A DNA stretch of 64,000 nucleotides from Rhizobium sp. 18065 (GCF_902706095.1 NZ_CACSJP010000004.1:339927-403926), one strand, 5' to 3'; positions 18,404-31,517 are shown, numbered from the stretch's first letter. Notes: generated from the letters alone by a model not told the origin. Translations and numbers: made by a program.

Positions 18404-18850
18404 ATGCCCCACACAATCCGACTGCACCGCGTGCTGAAAGCATCGCCGGAGAAGGTCTACCGGGCCTTCATGGAAGGCGATGCGCAATGCAAGTGGATCC
18501 CGCCCTACGGCTTCGTCGCCAAGATGCATCACTTCGAACCCAAGGTGGGAGGCACATTCAAGATGTCGTTCACTAATTTCACCACGCAGCAAACGCACAG
18601 TTTCGGCGGCACCTATCTGGAGCTCGTTCCCGGCAAGCTGATCCGCTACAACGACGTGTTCGATGATCCCAACCTCGCGGGTGAGATGAATGTCACGGTG
18701 GAACTGACGGAAGTGTTCTGCGGCACGGACATCAAGATTACCCAGGCCGGCGTGCCGGAAATAATCCCGGAGGCGGCTTGTTATCTGGGCTGGCAGGAAT
18801 CGCTGGCGCAACTGGCTCTGCTGGTCGAGCCGGATATCCAGCAAGAGTGA
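18404..18850 (+). CDS. SRPBCC (AHSA1-like) family protein
   Basis: 148 residues. RVLKASPEKVYRAFMEGDAQCKW, then PKVGGTFKMSF and the late LGWQESLAQLALLVEP, is the AHSA1 / START-like SRPBCC layout, a helix-grip fold with a hydrophobic ligand pocket. Such proteins often sit beside small regulators. The ATG at 18404 has AGGAGG seven bases upstream; another ATG at 18398 is too close to that site. Downstream of the TetR gene in the same operon, so its ligand may be the TetR inducer; this is inference. Confidence 0.85.
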   Translation: MPHTIRLHRVLKASPEKVYRAFMEGDAQCKWIPPYGFVAKMHHFEPKVGGTFKMSFTNFTTQQTHSFGGTYLELVPGKLIRYNDVFDDPNLAGEMNVTVELTEVFCGTDIKITQAGVPEIIPEAACYLGWQESLAQLALLVEPDIQQE

Positions 18851-18856
18851 TGATTA

Positions 18857-19390
18857 TCAAACGAGCAGGTCGAATTGCTTGAGGGCAATTTCGGCTATGG
18901 TATAAATATCGTCGAAGTCATAGCGGCGCCCGAGTTTAGGCTTCCAGTACCGGCCATGCGCCAGCCAATGTCGAAACTTGAAGGCGCCGCGCAACTCTCC
19001 GATGATGAGTTTTGCGCCGTCAAAGCTGTCGGTCCAAGCGCCGAAAATGTCTTCTTCCAGAGAGGCATGCGTCTGTTTAAGCGCATATATCTCACGAAAT
19101 GTACGCGAGATCGGATCCTTCCTTCGTTGCTGACACCGTTGAAGATAGTCAATTCGGAAGGATGCTTCCACGGCCGCCAGCACTGCCATGGAGGACGACA
19201 ACCCAATTTCGTACAGCCGTTCCTGCAATTCGATTGTCAGATCGCTCTTGGAATATCCGAGAAAGCGGCCGGAGATTTGATCGGAAGTTAAGCTGAAATA
19301 GGCCCTGAGGGCATTTTCAAGATCGCTGTGATGAAGCGCGATATGCGATATGGACTGATTGTCACCGGAAAAGGCAACACGTTCAGCCAT
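18857..19390 (-). CDS. HEPN-type protein, putative RNase of a two-gene module
   Basis: 177 residues, mostly helical, unknown to me by name. Near the C-terminus is FRHWLAHGRYW: Arg140 and His145 form the R-x4-H motif of HEPN ribonucleases (RiboL-PSP-like group). HEPN proteins act in toxin-antitoxin and anti-phage systems, but some are inactive or housekeeping. The gene overlaps the upstream partner by eight bases, with GGAAG before the ATG. Local GC is lower than in neighbours (57% in 19141-19200, against about 70% in 20041-20100), suggesting later arrival. Activity and toxicity are untested. Confidence 0.55.
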   Translation of the reverse strand: MAERVAFSGDNQSISHIALHHSDLENALRAYFSLTSDQISGRFLGYSKSDLTIELQERLYEIGLSSSMAVLAAVEASFRIDYLQRCQQRRKDPISRTFREIYALKQTHASLEEDIFGAWTDSFDGAKLIIGELRGAFKFRHWLAHGRYWKPKLGRRYDFDDIYTIAEIALKQFDLLV

Positions 19391-19940
19391 TCGCAACTTC
19401 CATAACCAGTTCGAACAGCGAATCCTGCGTCAGGTCGATATACGATACTTGTGGCGGCATGGTCGCAATCTTCCATCTCCAGTCGATATTGAGCGCAGGC
19501 CCTGTTTCGGGATGCGTGGGGTCACCATCCCGCCTTACCGTCACCTTGATCTGCGGCCGCTGCGCATGACGATCTGTCAGAATGAGGCGAGCCCTTCCGG
19601 CGGCACCTTCAACATCGACACGGCCTTTCGTGCCGATCAACAGTGTTCCAATCGGTGTGAACACGACATGTTGCTTGCCAATTTGAAGCATCATCTGCCG
19701 CGCAGTGTATTCGCCGATGTTTTCCTCGTTCAGCAACACATCCTTGTAGCTGACGGCGATGGTCCCGCCGTCAATATAAGGCTTCAGGAAAGCCTCCACC
19801 GACGTGTACAAATCGTTGAGATGATGAAGCCACTGCTCGCGTTCCTGCCCCCAATCCACTGATGAGGCTTCAACCTCCGCAGACTGTTGCCGCAAGACAA
19901 ATTCATCAAATTCTGTAGCGTTTTTCCTCGGTGTGTTCAT
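19383..19940 (-). CDS. Hypothetical partner of the HEPN protein
   Basis: 185 residues, not recognised. The first 70 are polar and helical (EFDEFVLRQQSAEVEAS; WLHHLNDLYTSVEAFLKPY); the middle and end look beta-rich (KQHVVFTPIGTLLIGTKGRV, then ARLILTDRH). There is no helix-turn-helix, signal peptide or membrane segment. It is first in a two-gene unit, overlapping the HEPN gene by eight bases, an arrangement often seen for antitoxin or sensor followed by toxin. GC is 50% over 19381-19440. Role as antitoxin or sensor is inference only. Confidence 0.6.
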   Translation of the reverse strand: MNTPRKNATEFDEFVLRQQSAEVEASSVDWGQEREQWLHHLNDLYTSVEAFLKPYIDGGTIAVSYKDVLLNEENIGEYTARQMMLQIGKQHVVFTPIGTLLIGTKGRVDVEGAAGRARLILTDRHAQRPQIKVTVRRDGDPTHPETGPALNIDWRWKIATMPPQVSYIDLTQDSLFELVMEVANG

Positions 19941-20007
19941 AACCGTTCCGCGTATTCAGGTGGAGTGCATCACTGTAGCATAAGTTGATGCGGCTTCCAC
20001 TCTCGCC

Positions 20008-23083
<3,076 letters not shown>

Positions 23084-23091
23084 GGACGTGG

Positions 23092-24351
23092 CTAACCCAA
23101 TTTGTCGATCATCGCCTGGGTGATCAGGCAAATCCCGTTTTCGCTGCGGCGGAAGCGCTTGGCATCCATTTCCGGATCCTCACCGACGATCAGGCCTTCG
23201 GGGATGACCACGCCATGGTCGATCACGACATTCGTGAGGCGCGCATGACGGCCGACCTGCACCTTGGGCAGGACGACAGCACCTTCGAGGCGGGAATAGG
23301 AATTGGCACGCACGCCGGTGAACAGCAGGCTTTTGTACAGCGAAGAGCCGGAGATGATGCAGTCGCCGGAAACCAGCGAGGAGATCGCCGAACCGCGGCG
23401 TCCTTCGTCGTCATGGACGAACTTGGCCGGTGGCGTGTTTTCAGAATAGGTCCAGATCGGCCAGGACTTGTCGTAGAGGTCGAGTTCCGGAACGATGTCT
23501 GTCAGGTCGATATTGGCCTGCCAGTAGGCATCGATCGTGCCGACGTCGCGCCAGTAGGGGGTGCGTTCGAAGTCGGAGCGGACGCAGGAGCGGGCGAAGC
23601 GATGGGCGACCGCCTTGCCGCTCTGGACGACGTAGGGAATGATGTCCTTGCCGAAGTCGCGGCTGGAATTCGGATCGGCGGCGTCGCGTCGCAGAAGCTC
23701 CATCAGGAACTTGGTGTGGAAGACATAAATGCCCATCGAGGCGAGCGCCATGTCTTCATTGCCGGGAATGCCCGGCGGATCGGCCGGCTTCTCGACGAAG
23801 TCGATGATGCGGTCGGTCGCATCGACATGCATGACGCCGAAGCCGACCGCTTCCATGCGCGGCACTTCCAGGCAGCCGATGGTAACGTCGGCGCCGGTGT
23901 CGACATGCTGCTGGAGCATCTGCTCGTAGTCCATCTTGTAGATATGGTCGCCAGCGAGGATGACCATGTATTCCGGGCCATACGGCTCGATGATGTCGAT
24001 GTTCTGGAAGACGGCGTCGGCTGTGCCTTCATACCACTGGGTTTCCGACACGCGTTGCGAGGCGGGAAGGACATCGAAACTTTCGTTGCGTTCGGGACGG
24101 AAGAAGTTCCAGCCGAGTTGCAGGTGGCGGATGAGCGAATGCGCCTTGTACTGGGTGGCGACACCGATACGGCGGATGCCCGAATTCAGGGCATTGGAGA
24201 GTGCAAAATCAATAATGCGCGCCTTACCGCCAAAATAGACGGCGGGTTTTGCCCGGCGATCGGTCAATTCCTTGAGGCGACTGCCGCGGCCACCGGCCAG
24301 AACATAGGCCATGGCGTCGCGCGACAGGCTCTTGGTCCGCTTTTCTGTCAT
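23092..24351 (-). CDS. glgC: Glucose-1-phosphate adenylyltransferase
   Basis: Makes ADP-glucose from ATP and glucose-1-phosphate, the committed and allosterically controlled step of glycogen synthesis. 419 residues. [20 protein letters not shown] is the nucleotide-binding loop, [12 protein letters not shown] the catalytic centre, and [15 protein letters not shown] and the C-terminal beta-helix region are typical. In this group (Agrobacterium, Rhodobacter) the enzyme is activated by fructose-6-phosphate and pyruvate. GGGAGGAT directly precedes the ATG. Confidence 0.96.
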   Translation of the reverse strand: MTEKRTKSLSRDAMAYVLAGGRGSRLKELTDRRAKPAVYFGGKARIIDFALSNALNSGIRRIGVATQYKAHSLIRHLQLGWNFFRPERNESFDVLPASQRVSETQWYEGTADAVFQNIDIIEPYGPEYMVILAGDHIYKMDYEQMLQQHVDTGADVTIGCLEVPRMEAVGFGVMHVDATDRIIDFVEKPADPPGIPGNEDMALASMGIYVFHTKFLMELLRRDAADPNSSRDFGKDIIPYVVQSGKAVAHRFARSCVRSDFERTPYWRDVGTIDAYWQANIDLTDIVPELDLYDKSWPIWTYSENTPPAKFVHDDEGRRGSAISSLVSGDCIISGSSLYKSLLFTGVRANSYSRLEGAVVLPKVQVGRHARLTNVVIDHGVVIPEGLIVGEDPEMDAKRFRRSENGICLITQAMIDKLG

Positions 24352-24363
24352 ATTATCCTCCCC

Positions 24364-26577
24364 TTACTGTTCCAATTCCAGCATGATCACGGCCAGAGGC
24401 GGTAGTGTGATCACCGCCTTTGCCCATCCCTCACCAGAGGTGTGGGCCTCCACCCGACCACCATTGCCCTTGCCGCTGCCGCCATAAATCTCGGCATCGG
24501 TATTGATGATTTCACGCCAGCGACCACCCGCAGGCAGGCTTATGCGATAGTGCGAATGGAAGGTCGGCGTCAGATTGCAGACGACGGCGATCGGTCTTTC
24601 GCCCGGTGCCTTGCGCAGCCAGGCAAAGACGGAATTGTCCTGGTCCTCGCTGATCAGCCACTCGAAGCCCTCTCCCTCGCAGTCGCGCGCATGCAGCGCC
24701 GGCTTCGAGCGATAGGTCAGGTTGAGGTCGCGGATCAGGCGACGCATGCCCTCGTGGGGTGCGTATTGCAGCAGGTTCCAGTCGAGCGACTGGCTTTCGC
24801 TCCATTCGCTCCACTGGGCAAACTCCTGTCCCATGAACAGCAGTTTCTTGCCGGGATGGCCCCACATGAAGCCGTAATAGGCACGCAGATTGGCAAATTT
24901 CTGCCAGTCGTCGCCGGGCATCTTGGCGATCATCGAGCCTTTGCCATGCACCACCTCGTCATGGGAAATCGGCAGGACGAAGTTTTCCGAGAAGGCATAG
25001 AGTAGGCCGAAGGTCAGTTCCTGATGGTGATGCTTGCGGTGGATCGGATCACGGGCAAAATAGCTCAGCGTGTCATGCATGAAGCCCATGTTCCACTTGA
25101 AGCCGAAGCCAAGCCCGCCTTCGTGAACCGGCTGCGACACTTTCGGCCAGGAAGTGCTTTCCTCGGCAATGGTCATGATGCCCGGATGGCTGCCATAGAC
25201 ATGGCTGTTCATCGACTGCAGGAAACGTACGGATTCGAGATTTTCGCGCCCGCCATACTCGTTGGGCACCCATTCGCCCTCTTTGCGCGAATAGTCGAGA
25301 TAGAGCATAGAGGCGACAGCATCGACGCGCAGGCCGTCGAGGTGGAATTTCTCGGCCCAGTAGAGGGCGTTGTTGATCAGGTAGGACAGGACCTCGATCC
25401 GGCCGAAGTTGTAGATCGCGGTGTTCCAGTCGGGGTGGAAGCCCTGACGCGGGTCCTCGTGTTCATAGAGCGCAGTGCCGTCGAAATGGCGCAGGCCATG
25501 AGCGTCGGTGGGGAAATGTGCCGGCACCCAGTCGAGCAGGACGCCAAGGCCTACCTTGTGGCAACCGTTGACGAACCGGGCAAAGCCTTCCGGTTCGCCG
25601 AAACGCGCCGTCGGGGCAAAGAGGCCGGTGGTCTGGTAGCCCCAGGACGGATCATAGGGATATTCCGAGATCGGCATGAACTCGATATGGGTGAAGCCCA
25701 TGTCGACGCAGTAGGGGATCAGGCGCTCGGCCATCTCGTCCCAGGTCAGCAGCGAGCCGTCGTGGTGACGCTGCCAGGAGGCAGCGTGAACCTCGTAGAT
25801 CGAGATCGGCTGCTGTCGCTGGTTGATGGTCGCCCAGTGCTTGCGATGGTCCGCGTCTTCCCAGACCTGTTCCAGTTCTGCTGCGGTCACCGAGGCATTC
25901 TTCGGGCGCAGTTCGGCCCGGCGGGCATAGGGGTCGGCCTTCAACGGCTGCAGATCGCCGTCCTTGCCGATGATCTCGTATTTGTAAGCGGAACCCGTGC
26001 GAACGTCCGGGGCGAAGATTTCCCAGATGCCGGTGTCACGGCGCAGGCGCATGACATGGCGGCGGCCGTCCCAATCGTTGAAATCGCCAACCACCGAAAC
26101 GCGCCTTGCATTCGGCGCCCAGACGGCAAAATGGAAGCCGTCAACGCCCTGGTGCTTGAGCGGATGCGCGCCCATCTTGTCGAACAGGCGCAGATGCGAG
26201 CCTTCGCGGATGAAATAGTCATCCATAGGCCCCAGAACCGGGCCGAAGCTGTAGGGGTCGGTCACCGTCCATTCGACGTCGCCGCGCGATGCACGGTAGC
26301 GCACCGGCTGCAAGCCCTGCACCTTGACCGGACCGGCGAAAAAGCCGGCTTGATCAAGGCATTGCAATTCACCGATCACGACGCCGTTCAAGCTCGTGGC
26401 GGTCACCGTTTCGGCACCGGGTACGAAGCAGCGCGCGACGTATCCGCTGCCGATCTGGTGCATGCCCAAAATCGCGAATGGATCGTTATGGGTACCGTTG
26501 ACAATTGCCTGCACGTCTTCAGCCGGCGGTGTTTCCGGCTTGCCTGTCTCACCGATCTTCTTCGGCGATCTTGCCAT
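24364..26577 (-). CDS. glgB: 1,4-alpha-glucan branching enzyme
   Basis: Cuts alpha-1,4 chains and rejoins them as alpha-1,6 branches. 737 residues: N-terminal extension, CBM48 (FAVWAPNARRVSVVGDFNDW) and GH13 barrel with DWVPAHFP, GLRVDAVASMLYLDYSR, EEST and ISHDEVVHGKGS. The ATG at 26577 shares one base with the glgP stop (TGATG) and has GGAGAGC upstream, so the two are translationally coupled. Confidence 0.96.
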   Translation of the reverse strand: MARSPKKIGETGKPETPPAEDVQAIVNGTHNDPFAILGMHQIGSGYVARCFVPGAETVTATSLNGVVIGELQCLDQAGFFAGPVKVQGLQPVRYRASRGDVEWTVTDPYSFGPVLGPMDDYFIREGSHLRLFDKMGAHPLKHQGVDGFHFAVWAPNARRVSVVGDFNDWDGRRHVMRLRRDTGIWEIFAPDVRTGSAYKYEIIGKDGDLQPLKADPYARRAELRPKNASVTAAELEQVWEDADHRKHWATINQRQQPISIYEVHAASWQRHHDGSLLTWDEMAERLIPYCVDMGFTHIEFMPISEYPYDPSWGYQTTGLFAPTARFGEPEGFARFVNGCHKVGLGVLLDWVPAHFPTDAHGLRHFDGTALYEHEDPRQGFHPDWNTAIYNFGRIEVLSYLINNALYWAEKFHLDGLRVDAVASMLYLDYSRKEGEWVPNEYGGRENLESVRFLQSMNSHVYGSHPGIMTIAEESTSWPKVSQPVHEGGLGFGFKWNMGFMHDTLSYFARDPIHRKHHHQELTFGLLYAFSENFVLPISHDEVVHGKGSMIAKMPGDDWQKFANLRAYYGFMWGHPGKKLLFMGQEFAQWSEWSESQSLDWNLLQYAPHEGMRRLIRDLNLTYRSKPALHARDCEGEGFEWLISEDQDNSVFAWLRKAPGERPIAVVCNLTPTFHSHYRISLPAGGRWREIINTDAEIYGGSGKGNGGRVEAHTSGEGWAKAVITLPPLAVIMLELEQ

Positions 26578-29039
26578 CAAGCTCTCCAGATGTCCGCATT
26601 GTACTGGCGGATCGTACGGTCTGAAGAGAACCAGCCCATGCGCGCCGTATTGCGGATCGTTTTAGAGTACCAGCCAGAGGTGTCGGTCCAGATCTGGTCG
26701 ACCTGCCGCTGGGCCTGGGTATAGGCGTCGAAATCAGCGGCGACCATGAACCAGTCATGCTGGTAGATACCCTGCATCAGCCCGGCATAACGCTCGCGAT
26801 CGTCGGGCGAAAACACACCGGAGGAAATCGCCGCAAGCGCCTGGGAAAGGTCGCGCGAGGCATCGATCGCCGCACGTGGATTGTATCCCTCGGCGCGGAC
26901 GCGACCGACTTCGTCGGCGGTCATTCCGAAAATCACGATGTTTTCCTCTCCGACATGATCCCGCATTTCGACATTGGCACCATCGAGGGTTCCGATGGTC
27001 AATGCACCGTTCAACGCGAACTTCATGTTCCCGGTTCCCGATGCTTCCATGCCGGCGGTCGAAATTTGTTCGGAAAGGTCGGCAGCCGGCACCATGACCT
27101 CGGCCAGCGAGACATTGTAGTTTGGCACGAAGACGACCTTGAGCAAGCCGCGGACCGAGGGGTCGTTGTTGATGACGCGGGCGACATCATTGGCAAGCTT
27201 GATGATCAGCTTGGCGTTGTGGTAGCTCGGCGCCGCCTTGCCGGCGAAGATCTTGACGCGCGGAACCCAGTCGCGCTCCGGATGCGACCGCATCTGGTCG
27301 AACAGGGCCACGGTTTCAATGATGTTGAGCAACTGGCGCTTGTATTCGTGAATGCGCTTGATCTGGATATCGAACATCGCATTCGGATCCAGGCGGATGC
27401 CCATGCGACCGGCTACCAGTGCTGCGAGCTTTTCCTTGTTGGAACGCTTCACGGCGGCAAACTTCTGCTGGAAAGAGGCATCGTCGGCAAAGGCATCAAG
27501 GGCCGTCAACTTGCTCGCGTCGTCAAGGAATTCGGGGCCGATGGCTTCCTTGATCAGAGATGTCAGGTCCGGGTTGCACTGCATCAGCCAGCGGCGCGGC
27601 GTGATGCCGTTGGTCTTGTTGTTGATGCGGGTCGGATAGAGCTTGTGCAGATCCGCGAACACCGTTTCCTTCATCAGTTCGGTGTGCAGCGCGGAGACGC
27701 CGTTGATCGAGTGAGCGCCGATAAAGGCGAGATTGCCCATGCGTACCCGGCGATCGCCGCTCTCGTCGATCAGCGATATCCGGCTGATTTCACTGTCGGA
27801 GAAACCGCGGTTCTTGCGGGCCGCCAGCAGGATCTTCGCATTGATCTCATAGACCAGCTGCATGTGGCGCGGCAAAAGGCGCTCGAACAGCGGCACCGGC
27901 CAGCTTTCCAGCGCTTCCGGCAGAAGGGTGTGGTTGGTGTAGGAGAAGGTTTTCGAGGTGATTTCCCAGGCCGTGTCGAAATCGAGGCCATGCACGTCGA
28001 CGAGCAGGCGCATGAGTTCGACAACCGAGACGGCAGGATGGGTGTCGTTCAGCTGCACGGCGACCTTGTCGGGCAGGGCGGACAGTGTATTGCCCTGCTG
28101 CAGGTGACGACGGACGATGTCCTGCAGCGATGCCGAACAGAAGAAATATTCCTGCCTGAGGCGCAGTTCCTGGCCGGCAGGCGTGGCGTCGGCCGGGTAC
28201 AGCACGCGGGTCAGGCTTTCAGCCTTGTTGCTCTCGCGAAGCGCGCCGATATGGTCACCGGCGTTGAAGGCATCGAGCAGGATCGGGTCGATCGGCTGGG
28301 CAGACCACAGGCGAAGCGTGTTGACGCGTTCGCCGCGCCAGCCGACGGCCGGGGTATCGTAGGCGGTGGCGATCACGCGCTCGCCCTGCTTCCAGACGTA
28401 GCGCAACTCGTCTTCGGGGCTGGTGATCGTCTCGACCGTGCCGCCATAGCCGACCTCGTAGGAGCTTTCGCGACGCTCGAACTCCCAGGGATTGCCGTGT
28501 GCCAGCCAGCTTTCCGGCAGTTCCACCTGCCAGCCTTCGGCCATCTGCTGGCGGAAGAGGCCGTGCACATAGCGGATGCCGTAGCCATAGGCGGGAATGT
28601 TGACGGTTGCCATCGATTCCATGAAGCAGGCGGCGAGGCGGCCGAGACCACCATTGCCAAGCGCTGCGTCCGGCTCGAGGCCGGCGATGACGTCGAGATC
28701 GACGCTGAGCGAGGTCAGCGCCAGCCGGATGTCTTCCATCAGGCCGAGGTTCGACATGGCATCGCGCATCAGGCGGCCGATGAGGAATTCCAGTGACAGA
28801 TAGTAAACCCGCTTGCCGTTGTTGTGATAGGTGGTGCGGGTGGATTCCATCCATTTGTCGATGATGCGATCACGCACCACAAGGATGGTTGCCGTCAGCC
28901 AGTCATGGGGGGTCGCGACCTTGGCATCCTTGCCGATCGCATAAGTCAGCTTCTCCATGATTTCGGCAGCAAGGGCATCCGGATCGGATGCGATGCGCTT
29001 GGGAAGGGGAAGGTCAGCTGCGTGGGGAGTTTTGATCAT
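26577..29039 (-). CDS. glgP: Glycogen phosphorylase
   Basis: Removes glucose units as glucose-1-phosphate; GT35, PLP enzyme. 820 residues, standard length. Seen are NGGLGRLAACFMESMAT near residue 130, GYGIRYVHGLF, and EASGTGNMKFALNG with the PLP Lys near residue 672. It is the first gene of glgP-glgB-glgC-glgA-pgm, so synthesis and breakdown enzymes share one transcript. The 265 bases upstream hold the promoter. Confidence 0.96.
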   Translation of the reverse strand: MIKTPHAADLPLPKRIASDPDALAAEIMEKLTYAIGKDAKVATPHDWLTATILVVRDRIIDKWMESTRTTYHNNGKRVYYLSLEFLIGRLMRDAMSNLGLMEDIRLALTSLSVDLDVIAGLEPDAALGNGGLGRLAACFMESMATVNIPAYGYGIRYVHGLFRQQMAEGWQVELPESWLAHGNPWEFERRESSYEVGYGGTVETITSPEDELRYVWKQGERVIATAYDTPAVGWRGERVNTLRLWSAQPIDPILLDAFNAGDHIGALRESNKAESLTRVLYPADATPAGQELRLRQEYFFCSASLQDIVRRHLQQGNTLSALPDKVAVQLNDTHPAVSVVELMRLLVDVHGLDFDTAWEITSKTFSYTNHTLLPEALESWPVPLFERLLPRHMQLVYEINAKILLAARKNRGFSDSEISRISLIDESGDRRVRMGNLAFIGAHSINGVSALHTELMKETVFADLHKLYPTRINNKTNGITPRRWLMQCNPDLTSLIKEAIGPEFLDDASKLTALDAFADDASFQQKFAAVKRSNKEKLAALVAGRMGIRLDPNAMFDIQIKRIHEYKRQLLNIIETVALFDQMRSHPERDWVPRVKIFAGKAAPSYHNAKLIIKLANDVARVINNDPSVRGLLKVVFVPNYNVSLAEVMVPAADLSEQISTAGMEASGTGNMKFALNGALTIGTLDGANVEMRDHVGEENIVIFGMTADEVGRVRAEGYNPRAAIDASRDLSQALAAISSGVFSPDDRERYAGLMQGIYQHDWFMVAADFDAYTQAQRQVDQIWTDTSGWYSKTIRNTARMGWFSSDRTIRQYNADIWRA

Positions 29040-29239
29040 CGGTCCGCCTGGAGTTGCTGGGTCATCCGGGCCGTCACCGATTCTTGAGCGCCGGTGATCG
29101 TCCCCCTCATGTGCAGTTTACGCACTGATATGAAACAGTTGCAACAGGCCAAAGGCTGCCATCGATAAAATGTCGGAGCCTTTTGTTCCCTCATTAAGCT
29201 TTTGAGTTTTCGACTATATCACCGAATACTTCGTGATCG

Positions 29240-29270
29240 AAAAAAGCCGCAGCCTGTCGGGCCGCGGCTT
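29240..29270 (-). terminator. Rho-independent terminator of the TadG-like gene
   Basis: Stem AAGCCGC..GCC / GGC..GCGGCTT around a TGTC loop. The A-run at 29240-29245 gives T6 on the minus strand, 34 bases past the stop. Confidence 0.85.
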
Positions 29271-29304
29271 TGTCGAGGATTTTGCCATAACGCTTTGGTT
29301 AGGC

Positions 29305-30534
29305 TCAGTTGGTCAGGCGGGTCGAAGCCTGGGTTGCCTTCTCGCCGATCTCCTTGAAAGCAGCGACCAGTTCGGCGGCATTGCTCGCATCGTAGTAGTG
29401 CGAGGTGTCGGTGGCGCATTCCCTCAACAGCTTCTGACCGCCGGTCGGCGCCATGAAGGCGACCGTGAAGATCTCGACACCATCCGTCTTGGCGGCAGTG
29501 CAGGTCGCCTTGGTCTTGGTGTCGGCGTTGCTCTGGTTATTGTCGCCGTCGGTCATGAAGACGATGAACTTCCCTGGTTTATTTTGACCGTTCTTGTTCT
29601 TGTGTGCGGTTATTTCGCTCGCAGCTGTTACATCAGTATAGGCGCGTGCCATGGCTGCGGATGAATCGGTGTTGCCGCTTGCCGGCAATGCCTGGACATA
29701 CTTCAGCGCAGTTGTGGTTCCCCATTCGAACGCGGTCGGCGTTTGCATGGCCGAATTGTACGAGACGGCGGCGGTTCGGACATATTTCTTTTCGGTGTCG
29801 GCGGCGTCCAACTGCGCTGTCAAATTGGCAGCGGCCAGCTTCAGCGCTTCGATCTTTGTATAGTAGTTCGGGTCCTGCCGCGTGCAGGTCTTACTGACCC
29901 AGTTTCCCTTTTTGTTATACGAGCCGCAGTCGTAGGAGACAGTCTTGGTCGGCGCCGCGGCATTGATCGTACTCGTTGTTTCCGCCATCGAGCCGGAGCG
30001 GTCGAGGACGAGGAACATAGAGAGGGCGTTCTTGCTCTCGGTCGTGCTCTGTGCCGTGCTTGTGACGTTGAGCTTGACCTTGTCCCAGCCGAGCAGGGCC
30101 GTCAGGCCGTTGGTGGGCATGTTGTAGTAACCCGAGAGCGTCACGTCGAAGGTCTTGCCGGATGCGGTGGTGGTGTTGCGTTCCACCGAGCCGATCGCGT
30201 TCTTGTCGACCGTATCGTCCTCCGCTCCGTCTATGTCGCTGCCGCTTTCGCCGTTGATGTTGCTGAACTGGGCCGCCATAAACTTCTTGGCCAATTCGAT
30301 GGCCTCTTCATCGGTAATGCCATCGGCCGCCAGCGCCGAAGCGGCGGCGAGCGTTGCGGCGTCGGCTGAATCCTGGAGCGCGGCCCGGATCTGAACCATC
30401 CGGTTCAGGTCCATCGCAACACCTGCGGTTGCCAGTGCCACGGGCAGGATGATGGCGGTCATCATGCCGAAATTGCCGTTACGGTCGCGGAGCAACCGTG
30501 CAAGAAGCGTGTGCTGTCTGTTGGTTTTAGTCAT
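29305..30534 (-). CDS. TadG-like pilus-assembly protein with von Willebrand A domain
   Basis: About 409 residues. A short basic N-terminus (LLRDRNGNFGMM) runs into a single membrane helix and AALQDSADAATLAAA, the TadE/TadG-like signature. The C-terminal half is a VWA domain with the metal-binding DRSGSMA near residue 178 and FMTDGDNNQ near 330. It should be exported and anchored, possibly acting in Flp-type pilus assembly or surface adhesion. No tad or cpa genes lie nearby. Three ATG codons lie close together; the third (30534) best fits the GGATGG site. Confidence 0.8.
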   Translation of the reverse strand: MTKTNRQHTLLARLLRDRNGNFGMMTAIILPVALATAGVAMDLNRMVQIRAALQDSADAATLAAASALAADGITDEEAIELAKKFMAAQFSNINGESGSDIDGAEDDTVDKNAIGSVERNTTTASGKTFDVTLSGYYNMPTNGLTALLGWDKVKLNVTSTAQSTTESKNALSMFLVLDRSGSMAETTSTINAAAPTKTVSYDCGSYNKKGNWVSKTCTRQDPNYYTKIEALKLAAANLTAQLDAADTEKKYVRTAAVSYNSAMQTPTAFEWGTTTALKYVQALPASGNTDSSAAMARAYTDVTAASEITAHKNKNGQNKPGKFIVFMTDGDNNQSNADTKTKATCTAAKTDGVEIFTVAFMAPTGGQKLLRECATDTSHYYDASNAAELVAAFKEIGEKATQASTRLTN

Positions 30535-30631
30535 CATGTCCATCCAAAGGCAGTCGGTTGGATGGGGTTGTAGCGGGGAAATGTTGTATTCCGGCTAAAA
30601 CGACCGGTAAAATTGTTCGCAATTGCGTTTC

Positions 30632-31513
30632 TTATTGCTTCACCGGGATGACATCGACCGCCTGATCGGTTTTGTGCTTGCCATAGGTCTTGAGAACGCC
30701 GATCACCGGTGCGACATCGGAGTAATCCCGCCCGTAGCCGACGACGATGTGATCCGTGCCTGCCGGGATATTGTTGGTCGGGTCGAGTTCCACCCAGCCG
30801 GTAGTCTTGCCGCACCAGACGCGAACCCAGGCATGCATGGCATCGGCGCCTTCGAGGCGCTCCTTGCCGGGTGGTGGGATCGTGCGCAGGAAGCCGCTGA
30901 CATAACCTGCGGGAATGCCGAGGCTGCGAAGTGCTGTGATCATCACATGGGTGAAGTCCTGGCAAACGCCATGCTTCTTGCTGAAGGCTTCCGCCGGTGA
31001 GGTGTCGACAGTGGTGGCGTCTGCGTCATACTTGAAGTCGTGATAGATGCGCGAACAGAGCTTCTCGCCCACCTGGCGCACGGTCATGCTCGGCTTCAAC
31101 TCCTGGCGCGCATAGGCGGCAATATCCTTGTCGCGGGGAAGGCGCGGGCTTGTGCCGATGAAATGATGCGGTGATTCAGCGTCCAGCGTCCAGGTCTCGG
31201 CAATCTCCTGCGGCAGTCGGTCGAGGATCGGCGAGAAATCGGCGGTGATCGGCTGCGGCTGGACCATGACGCGGGCCTGCATGCGGATGTCCAGTTTCTC
31301 ATGCGGTGCACGCAGGATCGCATGGCTTGCCGGATGGCGGAAGAAATCGACGAAATTCATCAATTCATCCGGTTCCGGACTGATGGTGACGGCGCCGGCG
31401 ATCAGCCGCTGCCGGTCCGGCAGAGACAGTGGCAGCAGGCGCAGCATGTGGTGCGCCCCGGATGCCTGGGCTTCGTAGCGATAAGCGAGATGGAGCGACA
31501 CATCGTACAGCAT
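30632..31513 (-). CDS. Transglutaminase-like cysteine protease family protein
   Basis: 293 residues. An N-terminal bacterial-transglutaminase-type beta domain (YDVSLHLAYRYEAQASG) is followed by the catalytic core: Cys near 183 in KKHGVCQDFTHVMITALRSL, His near 226 in DAMHAWVRVWC, Asp near 243 in VELDPTNN. The triad is complete. It starts four bases after the ATP-grasp/alpha-E gene and is the last of three genes that recur together in many bacteria. Such enzymes may hydrolyse or form amide bonds; the substrate is unknown. Confidence 0.88.
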   Translation of the reverse strand: MLYDVSLHLAYRYEAQASGAHHMLRLLPLSLPDRQRLIAGAVTISPEPDELMNFVDFFRHPASHAILRAPHEKLDIRMQARVMVQPQPITADFSPILDRLPQEIAETWTLDAESPHHFIGTSPRLPRDKDIAAYARQELKPSMTVRQVGEKLCSRIYHDFKYDADATTVDTSPAEAFSKKHGVCQDFTHVMITALRSLGIPAGYVSGFLRTIPPPGKERLEGADAMHAWVRVWCGKTTGWVELDPTNNIPAGTDHIVVGYGRDYSDVAPVIGVLKTYGKHKTDQAVDVIPVKQ

Positions 31514-31517
31514 CGGG

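Noticed and set aside
25024..28796. Long + strand frames opposite glgB and glgP
   Set aside because: Shadows of well-identified glycogen genes; no ribosome sites or conserved motifs.
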